Origin: Actinomycetes bacterium
GTDB lineage: Bacteria; Actinomycetota; Actinomycetes; Actinomycetales; Microbacteriaceae
NCBI GenBank assembly: GCA_030426515.1
Contig: JAUHYM010000002.1
Coordinates: forward strand, 1-57,382
DNA: 57,382 nt
Direction: 5' to 3'
Made by a program: the position numbers and the translations under genes. The notes beneath the pieces are model-generated. The model did not search any database and had not been told where the DNA came from. It worked only from the letters and a program-made list of their open reading frames with translations. Shown piece after piece: positions 37,414 through 45,396 of this stretch; the first letter of the stretch is position 1, and each line of letters begins with the position of its first letter.

Positions 37414-37427
37414 TGGGAGCGCTCCCA
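37414..37427. promoter_or_regulatory. CebR/CelR-like operator (perfect palindrome)
   Basis: TGGGAGCGCTCCCA, identical to the described Streptomyces CebR / Thermobifida CelR box; 49 bp upstream of the GH6 start. Confidence 0.88.
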
Positions 37428-37475
37428 CGGGAGGTCCGGTGGAGCGTAACGGTCAACGACGACCCAGGAGGAACA

Positions 37476-39044
37476 ATGACGTCCACCCGCTCGAGATGGC
37501 ACACCCTCGCCGCTGCCGGCGTCGGCTGCCTCGTCGCCGGCACGGTGCTCGCTGCGCCCGCAGGCGCCGACGAACCCGATGGTCTGGTCGGTGCCGACCT
37601 GTACCTGAACCCCTACAGCACGACCCTCGAGGCAGGTCACGCACTCGACGGGCAAGCCCAGGCCGACGCCCAGCTGCTGGGCAGCATCCCTTCGGCAGAG
37701 TGGTTCACCGACGGCACGCCGGCAGAGGTCGAGGCCGAGGTGCGCGCCTACGTCGACGCGGCTGAGGCCGCCGGCCAGGTGCCGGTGCTCGTCGCCTACA
37801 ACCTGCCCTTCCGCGACTGCGCGCAGTACTCCTCGGGCGGCGCGTTCGACACCGGCGAGTACACGGCGTGGATCGACGGCGTCGCGGCGGGGATCGGCGA
37901 CCGACGAGCGGCGGTGATCCTCGAGCCAGACGGGCTCGGCATCATCCCCTGGTACACGAACATCGACGGCACACTCGAGTGGTGTCAGCCGGCCGAGCTC
38001 GACTCGGCGACAGCCGCCGACGACCGCTTCGTCCAGCTGAACTACGCCGTCGATGCGTTCGCCGCCCTGGACGCCACGTCGGCCTATCTCGATGCCACCC
38101 ACACCGGGTGGCTCAATGTCGGCGATGCCTCCGACCGGCTCCTGAAAGCCGGCGTCGATCGCGCGGCCGGCTTCTTCCTCAATGCCTCCAACTACCAGCT
38201 GACTCCGAACCTCGAGGCCTACGGCCGCTGGATCTCATCGTGCATCGCGATGGTGACCGAGGTCGGGGCGGGGTTCGGCGATTGCGGCAACCAGTACTGG
38301 AACGGCGGTCCTGCGACAGGCTGGCAGGGCACCGCCATGGACACGACCCGCGTCTGGTCGAACGGCGCCGCTGATCTGGCGGTGAACACCGCCGGGATCG
38401 ACTCGCGGTACGAGGCGGGTCTGGGCGGAACCGAGCCGTCGACCCGCTTCGTCATCGACACCAGTAGGAACGGACAGGGGCCGTGGGTCGCGCCGGAGGG
38501 CGTCTACTCCGACGCGGAGGACTGGTGCAACCCGCCCGATCGCGGACTCGGACTGCGGCCGTCGACCGACACCGGTGTGCCGCTGCTCGACGCCTACCTG
38601 TGGATCAAGGTGCCGGGCGAGTCGGATGGCAAGTGCTATCGCGGCACAGAGGGTCCGCTCGATCCCGAGCGCGGCATCGAGGACCCTGCCGCCGGTGCCT
38701 GGTTCGTCGAGCAGGCGCGCGAGCTGATCGCATATGCCGAGCCCGGCATCGATGCTCTCGCCTGCGAGGTGGTCTGGAAGACCAACGGCAAGGGCGCGGC
38801 CTTCTCGGCGGCGGTGCGCATCACCGGCGACGGCGATGACCTGTCGTTCGTCTTCGCCGACGACCAGACGGTGACCGGCGCCACCGGTGCCTCGTTCGCG
38901 CAGGACGGCGCAGCCGTCACCCTGACCGGGGCGCACGGCGCGCACGGATCCGGCAACGCGCCCGACGTGATCGTGAAGGCGAAAGGCGGCGCCACCGAGC
39001 CGTGGCTGACCTGGCTCGACGGCGAGGCCTGCGTCACGCGCTGA
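37476..39044 (+). CDS. Secreted GH6 cellulase (endoglucanase/cellobiohydrolase) with divergent CBM2-like C-terminus
   Basis: Signal peptide; VLVAYNLPFRDCAQYSSGGAF, VILEPDGLGIIP, YLDATHTGWLN, WCNPPDRGLGLRPS; C-terminal CEVVWKTNGKGAAFSAAVRIT...GEAC. Confidence 0.92.
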   Translation: MTSTRSRWHTLAAAGVGCLVAGTVLAAPAGADEPDGLVGADLYLNPYSTTLEAGHALDGQAQADAQLLGSIPSAEWFTDGTPAEVEAEVRAYVDAAEAAGQVPVLVAYNLPFRDCAQYSSGGAFDTGEYTAWIDGVAAGIGDRRAAVILEPDGLGIIPWYTNIDGTLEWCQPAELDSATAADDRFVQLNYAVDAFAALDATSAYLDATHTGWLNVGDASDRLLKAGVDRAAGFFLNASNYQLTPNLEAYGRWISSCIAMVTEVGAGFGDCGNQYWNGGPATGWQGTAMDTTRVWSNGAADLAVNTAGIDSRYEAGLGGTEPSTRFVIDTSRNGQGPWVAPEGVYSDAEDWCNPPDRGLGLRPSTDTGVPLLDAYLWIKVPGESDGKCYRGTEGPLDPERGIEDPAAGAWFVEQARELIAYAEPGIDALACEVVWKTNGKGAAFSAAVRITGDGDDLSFVFADDQTVTGATGASFAQDGAAVTLTGAHGAHGSGNAPDVIVKAKGGATEPWLTWLDGEACVTR

Positions 39045-39052
39045 GCCGTCCC

Positions 39053-39089
39053 CACGCCCGCCCCGAGATCCGCTGTCGGGGCGGGCGTG
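39053..39089 (+). terminator. Rho-independent-type hairpin after GH6
   Basis: CACGCCCGCCCCGA / TCGGGGCGGGCGTG 14-bp perfect stem followed by CTTCT. Confidence 0.75.
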
Positions 39090-39247
39090 CTTCTGCGCAG
39101 ACGCATGCCCGCGCCGCCGGCGGACAGGTCGCGACAACCACGAGGTCGGGGATCACCACGATGTCGGGCCGTTTCCGCCCCATCGCCCCGACGTCTCGTG
39201 TATCTCCGACGGGATGGCGGTACCCGCCGGCAACTAGGCTGAAGCCC

Positions 39248-40297
39248 ATGCATGGCGAGTACAAGGTTCCGGGCGGAAAGCTGGTCGTGGTCGACCTCGA
39301 GGAACGCGACGGTCGGATCGCCGACTTCCGGCTGGCGGGCGACTTCTTCCTCGAGCCGGACGATGCTCTCGACGTCATCAACGCCGCCGTGACCGGGATG
39401 CCGGTGACCGCCGACGCCGGCGCGATCGCGGATGCCGTGCGCGGTGCGCTTCCCGAGGGGGCGCAGCTGCTGGGCTTCACCCCGGAATCGGTCGGCACCG
39501 CTGTGCGGCGCGCGCTGGCGGTGGCCCCGGGCTGGCGGGACTTCTCGTGGGAGCTCGTCCACGAAGGGGCCGTCTCGCCGCGCATGAACCTCGCGCTCGA
39601 CGAGGTGCTCACCGCTCGGGTCGGCGCGGGGCTGCGCAACCCCACTCTGCGCATCTGGGAGTGGGACGAGTCGGCCGTCGTGATCGGGTCGTTCCAGTCG
39701 TACCGCAACGAGGTCGACCCCGAGAACGCCCTCAAGCACGGGTTCGACGTCGTCCGCCGCATCTCCGGCGGGGGAGCGATGCTCATGGCCGCAGGGCAGA
39801 TCATCACCTACTCCCTGTACGTGCCGGCGACGCTGGTGGCCGGGATGACCTTCGCCGACTCGTACGCCTACCTCGACGACTGGGTGCTGCAGGCGCTGCG
39901 GTCGCTGGGGATCGCCGCGGAGTACAAGCCGCTGAACGACATCGCGTCGCCCGAGGGCAAGATCGGCGGCGCGGCGCAGAAGCGACTGGCCAACGGAGGC
40001 GTCCTGCACCATGCGACGCTGAGCTACGACATGGACGGTCAGGTGATGACCGAGGTGCTGCGCATCGGCCGCGAGAAGCTCAGCGACAAGGGCACGGCGT
40101 CGGCGGCCAAGCGCGTAGACCCGCTGCGCAGTCAGACCGGCCTGCCCCGCGACCAGGTGATCGACCGCTTCAAAGAGACCTTCACCACGCTCTACGGCGC
40201 CGCGCCCGGATCCATCACGCCCGAGGAATATGCCCAGGCCGAGGCGCTCGTCGACACGAAGTTCTCTACCGACGCCTGGCTCCACCGGGTGCCGTGA
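39248..40297 (+). CDS. lplA: Lipoate--protein ligase A family with N-terminal LplB-like accessory domain
   Basis: KVPGGKLVVVDLEERDGRIADFRLAGDFFLEP N-terminal domain; RMNLALDEVL, VVIGSFQSYRNEVD, VVRRISGGGAML, KIGGAAQKR. Confidence 0.87.
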   Translation: MHGEYKVPGGKLVVVDLEERDGRIADFRLAGDFFLEPDDALDVINAAVTGMPVTADAGAIADAVRGALPEGAQLLGFTPESVGTAVRRALAVAPGWRDFSWELVHEGAVSPRMNLALDEVLTARVGAGLRNPTLRIWEWDESAVVIGSFQSYRNEVDPENALKHGFDVVRRISGGGAMLMAAGQIITYSLYVPATLVAGMTFADSYAYLDDWVLQALRSLGIAAEYKPLNDIASPEGKIGGAAQKRLANGGVLHHATLSYDMDGQVMTEVLRIGREKLSDKGTASAAKRVDPLRSQTGLPRDQVIDRFKETFTTLYGAAPGSITPEEYAQAEALVDTKFSTDAWLHRVP

Positions 40298-40333
40298 GGC
40301 GGCGCCGGCATAGGTGATGCGAACGAGGCCGAC

Positions 40334-41182
40334 GTGACAGAGAATGTGATCGCAGGGCCTCACGGCGCGAGCATCGTCTACGACACCTACGCGGCGCGCA
40401 TGAGGCCGCGAGCCATCGTTCAGCTTCTTCACGGCCGCGATGGGCACGCGGGGCTCTACCGTGACCTGTGCGAGACGCTGGCCGAGGCCGGCTACACCAC
40501 GTATGCGGCGGATCTCGCGGGGCATGGCCGCACCGGGTTGCGTGAGTTCGGAGGCGACCGCACGCGGCTGGGGATCGTCGGACCCGGAGGCGGGAACCGT
40601 GCGCGGGAGCAGATTCGCGCGCTCGCGAAGCTCATCGTCCGAGAGCATCCCGGACGCCCGATCGTGCTTCTCGGCGACTCGTGGGGCTCCCTCCTCGCGC
40701 AGCAGGTGGTGAACAAGAGTGCCGATACGTACTCCGCCCTCGTGCTCGCGGCCACGGCGTACCGCATGCCCGGGTGGATCAATGGCGATCTCAATCGCGA
40801 CTGGGCGGGGCCCGGCGCCACCGGTGGTGAGTTCCTGTCTCGGGACCCGGCCGTCTTCGAGCGCTTCACGTCGGACCCGCTCTCCGCGCACGAGGACCAC
40901 CCGTTCAGCCTCATCGAGGGGCTCCAGGTGCTCGGTCGACCGCGGCGCAGACTCGGGAAGAGCCTTCCCGTCCTCATGCTCGTCGGCGAGTGCGACAGCC
41001 TTGGCGGGCCGCGCAGCGTCCGTCGCCTCGCGTCGGCGTACCGTGAGCGCTCGCGGCTCGATGACGTGACCGTGCTCGAGTACGCGGACGCGCGACACGC
41101 CATCCTCAACGAGGTCAATCACGCCGAAGTCCGCGCGGATCTGATCTCGTGGCTGGATGCGAGGTTCGAGTCCGATGGCTGA
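40334..41182 (+). CDS. Alpha/beta hydrolase, paralogue of 36483-37334
   Basis: VQLLHGRDGHAGLYRDLCETLAEAGYTTYAADLAGHGRTG, LLGDSWGS, DARHAILNE. Confidence 0.88.
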   Translation: MTENVIAGPHGASIVYDTYAARMRPRAIVQLLHGRDGHAGLYRDLCETLAEAGYTTYAADLAGHGRTGLREFGGDRTRLGIVGPGGGNRAREQIRALAKLIVREHPGRPIVLLGDSWGSLLAQQVVNKSADTYSALVLAATAYRMPGWINGDLNRDWAGPGATGGEFLSRDPAVFERFTSDPLSAHEDHPFSLIEGLQVLGRPRRRLGKSLPVLMLVGECDSLGGPRSVRRLASAYRERSRLDDVTVLEYADARHAILNEVNHAEVRADLISWLDARFESDG

Positions 41183-42128
41183 GAGCGCCAGTTTCCCTGA
41201 TGCGCCCGACCCGGAACGCGGTCGCGGATCGGTCACCATCCACCACGGCGATAACCTCGCGGTTGCGCGCACTCTCCCCGGCGGCGCCTTCACCGTCGTC
41301 TACCTGGACCCGCCGTTCAACACCGGCCGCCGGCGCGAGCGTGCGGTCGAGACGGCACGCCCCGTCACGGCTCCCGAGGGGGCCGTCGCCGAGCTCGAGC
41401 TCGCCGACCTGCCGCAGGCCGATGTCTCGCCGGGTGTGGTCCGCCGAGGCTTCCACGGTCGGGAGTACGAGCGCCTGCGGGGAGACCTCCGGGCCTACGA
41501 CGACCGATTCGACGACTACTGGGGGTTCCTCGAGCCGCGTCTGCTCGAGGCCTGGCGGCTGCTCGCCGACGACGGCACGCTGTATCTGCATCTCGACTAC
41601 CGCGAGGCGCACTACGCGAAGGTGCTCCTGGACGCCCTCTTCGGCCGTGAGCGCTTTATGAACGAGCTGATCTGGGCGTACGACTACGGCGCGAAGACCC
41701 GCAAGCGCTGGCCCACCAAGCACGACACGATCCTGGTGTACGTGAAGAATCCGGAGGGCTACTGGTTCGACTCCGACGCCGTCGACCGCGAGCCCTACAT
41801 GGCGCCGGGCCTGGTCACCGCCGAGAAGGCGGCGCGCGGCAAGCTGCCCACCGATGTGTGGTGGCACACGATCGTGCCCACGACCGGGCGCGAGAAGACC
41901 GGCTACCCGACGCAGAAGCCCGAGGGGATTCTGCGCCGCATCGTGCAGGCATCCAGTCGTCCGGGTGATGTCGTCCTCGATCTGTTCGCCGGGTCGGGCA
42001 CGACCGGTGCTGTCGCCGCCGCGCTGGGGCGCGATGCCGTCCTCGTCGACGACAACCCCGAGGCGATCGCGGTGATGCGGGCGCGCATTCCGACGGCAGG
42101 GGTCACGGAAGCGCTCCCACCGCAATAG
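41175..42128 (+). CDS. Site-specific DNA methyltransferase (N6-adenine/N4-cytosine, beta-class order)
   Basis: VVYLDPPFNTGRRRE (motif IV) precedes DVVLDLFAGSGTTGAVAAALGRDAVLVD (motif I). Confidence 0.9.
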   Translation: MAESASFPDAPDPERGRGSVTIHHGDNLAVARTLPGGAFTVVYLDPPFNTGRRRERAVETARPVTAPEGAVAELELADLPQADVSPGVVRRGFHGREYERLRGDLRAYDDRFDDYWGFLEPRLLEAWRLLADDGTLYLHLDYREAHYAKVLLDALFGRERFMNELIWAYDYGAKTRKRWPTKHDTILVYVKNPEGYWFDSDAVDREPYMAPGLVTAEKAARGKLPTDVWWHTIVPTTGREKTGYPTQKPEGILRRIVQASSRPGDVVLDLFAGSGTTGAVAAALGRDAVLVDDNPEAIAVMRARIPTAGVTEALPPQ

Positions 42129-42138
42129 GCTGAGCGTC

Positions 42139-43122
42139 ATGCGATTCGGAACCTTCGTCCCTCAGGGCTGGCGTCACGATCTGGTCGGCATCGACCCCGC
42201 GGACCACTGGAAGGTGATCTCCCACGTGGCGGCCCGCGCCGACGAGGGCCCGTGGGAGTCGATCTGGGTCTACGACCACTTCCACACGGTGCCCGCCCCG
42301 AACGAGGACTGCCACGAGGCGTGGTCGCTCATGTCGGCGCTGGCCGTGGCGACCGACCGTGTGCGCCTCGGCCAGATGTGCACCTGCATGGGATACCGCA
42401 ACCCGGCGTACCTCGCCAAGGTCGCCTCGACCGTCGACATGGTCTCGGCAGGCCGCGTCGAGATGGGCATCGGCGGGGGCTGGTACGAGCACGAGTGGCG
42501 TGCGTACGGGTACGGATTCCCGGGCATCGGCGACCGCCTCGGGATGCTCGACGAGGGCGTCCAGATCATGAAGCAGGCGTGGGAGACCGGCACCGCCACG
42601 CTCGACGGGAAGTACTACCAGGTAGACGGCGCGATCGTGAAGCCCCAGCCGATCCAGGACGGTGGCATCCCGCTGTGGATCGCCGGCGGCGGCGAGAAGG
42701 TCACGCTGCGGATCGCCGCGCAGTTCGCGGACTACACCAACTGGGTCGGGTCGCCCGAGACGTTCAGCCGCAAGCGCGAGATCTTCGAGCAGCACTGCGC
42801 GGACCTCGGCCGCGACCCGGCGGAGGTGACCTACTCGGCGAACTTCGACACGGTCATCGGCGAGACCGACGGAGAGGTCGAAGAGCGCCTCGACCGCATG
42901 GAGGCCCGCGTGGCTGACGTCCTCGGCGCCAAGACCGAGGAGTACATGCGCCCGTACCGGACCCGACAGGCGCTCGTGGGAACGGTCGAGCAGGTCTCCG
43001 AGCGGCTCGATGCGATGCGCTCGCGGGGCATGGCCTATGCGATCCACTACTTCCCGGAGGCGGCACACGACCATTCGGGTGTGGACCTGTTCGAGCGCGA
43101 CGTCGTCCCCTCGATGTCGTGA
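42139..43122 (+). CDS. LLM class F420-dependent oxidoreductase
   Basis: MRFGTFVPQGWRHDL...SIWVYDHFHTVP...NPAYLAKVASTVDMVSAGRVEMGIGGGWYEHEWRAYGYGFP. Confidence 0.93.
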   Translation: MRFGTFVPQGWRHDLVGIDPADHWKVISHVAARADEGPWESIWVYDHFHTVPAPNEDCHEAWSLMSALAVATDRVRLGQMCTCMGYRNPAYLAKVASTVDMVSAGRVEMGIGGGWYEHEWRAYGYGFPGIGDRLGMLDEGVQIMKQAWETGTATLDGKYYQVDGAIVKPQPIQDGGIPLWIAGGGEKVTLRIAAQFADYTNWVGSPETFSRKREIFEQHCADLGRDPAEVTYSANFDTVIGETDGEVEERLDRMEARVADVLGAKTEEYMRPYRTRQALVGTVEQVSERLDAMRSRGMAYAIHYFPEAAHDHSGVDLFERDVVPSMS

Positions 43123-43147
43123 GCCGGATGCCGCGCCTCGTGGCGCC

Positions 43148-44653
43148 TCACACCAGCGCGTGCACCTCGGCGTAGCCGTTCGGCTCGACGTCGGGGCGTG
43201 AGGGGTCGCCGCCGAACACCCGCGTCGCGCCCGGTGCGTCCGACCAGGGCCGCCATCCCGCATCGTGGTCGCGCACGAACGCCGCCGCCGCGCCGTGGTA
43301 CGCGGCTGTAAGGCTGCGCGGCGGGTCGTCGCCGAGCACCGCGGTGACCCCCGGGGCTGCCAGAGCGTCGAACCAGAACGGAACGTCGTAACAGTGCCCC
43401 GACCAGCCGTCCGCGGGTGAGCGCCACGCGAAGCGGTACGTCCAGGTGGGCGCGCCAGCCCGGGCCGCGGCGTACCGTGGCACGGCCGAGCGGAAGACCA
43501 CGTCGGTGACGAGATGCCCGAGGATCGCGGCGGTGCCGCGCGGCCGTCGGTCGCGGTTCGCGGCGAGCCAGGCGTGACGCGCGTCCGGCGTCAGCGGCAG
43601 CTGCGCCAGCGCGAGGGCGGGCGGGATGGCGCGCAGCGGCGCGCGCCACCGGTCGAGGGTCATCGAGAACTCGTCGTCGGTCGCGCCGAGCACCAGCGGC
43701 TTGTCGGCGCCGACGCCCGCCCGGATGCCGTCGAGAGCGGTGTGCGGGACGAGGTCGCCGTCGACGACCGGTCCCCACGGCATCCCATCGGCGATGCGCG
43801 CCGCGAGCCGGGCGCGCAGGCCCGTCGCCGGGGTTCCGGTCGAGCGTCCCTGCAGCTGACGGATGCGCTTCTCCGACAGCGAGGCGAAGCCCTCGCGCGA
43901 GACGGGGACGCCCCCGGACGCGGCGATCTTGGCGGCGATCGTCCGGGCGCGTTCGCCCGTGACCGCGCCGAGCGCGCCCGAGAGCGACCAGGCGGCGTGG
44001 AAGAGGTGCTGGGCGGCGGGCAGGCTCAGGAGCGTGAGGACGGCGCCGCCCCCGGCGGACTGCCCGGCGATCGTGACCCGTCCGGGGTCGCCGCCGAAGG
44101 CGCGGATGTTCTCCTGCACCCATTCGAGGGCGGCGATCCAGTCGCGTACCGCACGGTTGCTCGGCGCGCCGGGAATGCAGCCGAAGCCGTCGAACCCGAG
44201 TCGGTACGCGACGGTGACGGTCACGACACCGTCGCGGGCGAACGCCGCGCCGTCGTACCAGGGCGAGGCGGGCGACCCGAGGGTGAACCCGCCGCCGTGG
44301 ATGTACACGAGGACGGGGAGCGATGCCTCTCGGTCGCCCGGCGCGGGGGTGAAGACGTTCAGGCTGAGCGTCTCGTCCCCCGGGATCGAGGGCTCGGGGA
44401 TGACCGTGGGCCCGGTGTCGCCGCGCTGGGGTGTCGGCCCATACGCGCGCGCGTCGCGGACGCCGTCCCACGGCTCGGGGCGAGCCGGCGCGCCGAAGCG
44501 GCGTTCGCCGACCGGCGGGGCGGCGAAGGGGATGCCGAGGAAGGCCGCGCATGCGCGCGACCCGCGCCAGGTGCCGCGCACCCTGCCCGTGCGCGTCGAC
44601 GCGATCGGGTCGTCGAGCGGCTCGCCGGCGGCGTCCGTGCGCTCGTCACTCAT
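43148..44653 (-). CDS. Type-B carboxylesterase family protein
   Basis: FLGIPFAAPPVGERRF, LSLNVFTP, VLVYIHGGGFTLGS, IAGQSAGGGAV. Confidence 0.92.
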   Translation of the reverse strand: MSDERTDAAGEPLDDPIASTRTGRVRGTWRGSRACAAFLGIPFAAPPVGERRFGAPARPEPWDGVRDARAYGPTPQRGDTGPTVIPEPSIPGDETLSLNVFTPAPGDREASLPVLVYIHGGGFTLGSPASPWYDGAAFARDGVVTVTVAYRLGFDGFGCIPGAPSNRAVRDWIAALEWVQENIRAFGGDPGRVTIAGQSAGGGAVLTLLSLPAAQHLFHAAWSLSGALGAVTGERARTIAAKIAASGGVPVSREGFASLSEKRIRQLQGRSTGTPATGLRARLAARIADGMPWGPVVDGDLVPHTALDGIRAGVGADKPLVLGATDDEFSMTLDRWRAPLRAIPPALALAQLPLTPDARHAWLAANRDRRPRGTAAILGHLVTDVVFRSAVPRYAAARAGAPTWTYRFAWRSPADGWSGHCYDVPFWFDALAAPGVTAVLGDDPPRSLTAAYHGAAAAFVRDHDAGWRPWSDAPGATRVFGGDPSRPDVEPNGYAEVHALV

Positions 44654-45278
44654 CGGCGGTGGACGCGCCCGTCGGCGCGAGGGCGTCGAGGAGCGCTGTC
44701 ACGGTGCCGGCCATGTCGACACTGGGGTCGTGCATCCACCGCACCTGCAGTCCGTCGGCGACGGACTGGATCACGAGGGCGAGGGTCGTCGCGTCGATCC
44801 TGTCCGTGATCGTCCCCTCCTCCTGCATGGCGCCGAGGGCGTCCGAAAGGCTCTCCTGCAGCTGCGCGTCTCGATCGCGGAAGTAGGCGTGCGCCGGGTG
44901 GGAGGGGTCGGCGGCATCCACGGCCAGCCGGGAGAAGAGCTGCACGAGCCCCGGGACCTCGCTGTTGTGTCGCAGGACGCTGACGAAGCCCGCGCGCACC
45001 AGGTCGGTCTCGGTCCCGTCGCTCGCCTCCATCGCCGCGACGGCTTCGGGTTCGAAGGCGACGCGATCCATCTCGTCGCGCTTGCGGAGGATCTCGGTGA
45101 ACAGCTCCTCCTTGCTCTCGAAGTAGTGCAGGAGGCCGGCCTGGCTGAGGCCGACCGCGTCGGCGAGTTCCCGGACGGATGCCCCGCGGTAGCCCTCGCG
45201 CGCAATCACCTCGAGGGCGCGCTGCAGGATCTCTTCCCTCTTGGCTACGCCCTTCGCGTAGGAACCTCGTCGTGCCAT
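44646..45278 (-). CDS. TetR/AcrR family transcriptional regulator
   Basis: MARRGSYAKGVAKREEILQRALEVIAREGYRGASVRELADAVGLSQAGLLHYFESKEELF. Confidence 0.92.
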   Translation of the reverse strand: MARRGSYAKGVAKREEILQRALEVIAREGYRGASVRELADAVGLSQAGLLHYFESKEELFTEILRKRDEMDRVAFEPEAVAAMEASDGTETDLVRAGFVSVLRHNSEVPGLVQLFSRLAVDAADPSHPAHAYFRDRDAQLQESLSDALGAMQEEGTITDRIDATTLALVIQSVADGLQVRWMHDPSVDMAGTVTALLDALAPTGASTADE

Positions 45279-45312
45279 GCCTCCCAGTAAACCGAAGAGC
45301 ACTTGATTTTTC

Positions 45313-45335
45313 AAAACCAAACGTTATAAGGTTTT
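45313..45335. promoter_or_regulatory. Candidate TetR operator in the TetR/GH3 divergent promoter
   Basis: AAAACC-AAACGTTATAA-GGTTTT inverted repeat in an AT-rich stretch. Confidence 0.5.
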
Positions 45336-45396
45336 CCCGTGCGGCACGATCCGCACACACTGACCCGGCGGAACGGCCCGCCCGAAAGGATCGAAG

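Noticed and set aside
42106-42119. CGGAAGCGCTCCCA as a third CebR/CelR box
   Set aside because: Two mismatches to the 14-bp consensus and located within the last codons of the methyltransferase; may be chance, although it lies 20 bp before the LLM oxidoreductase start.
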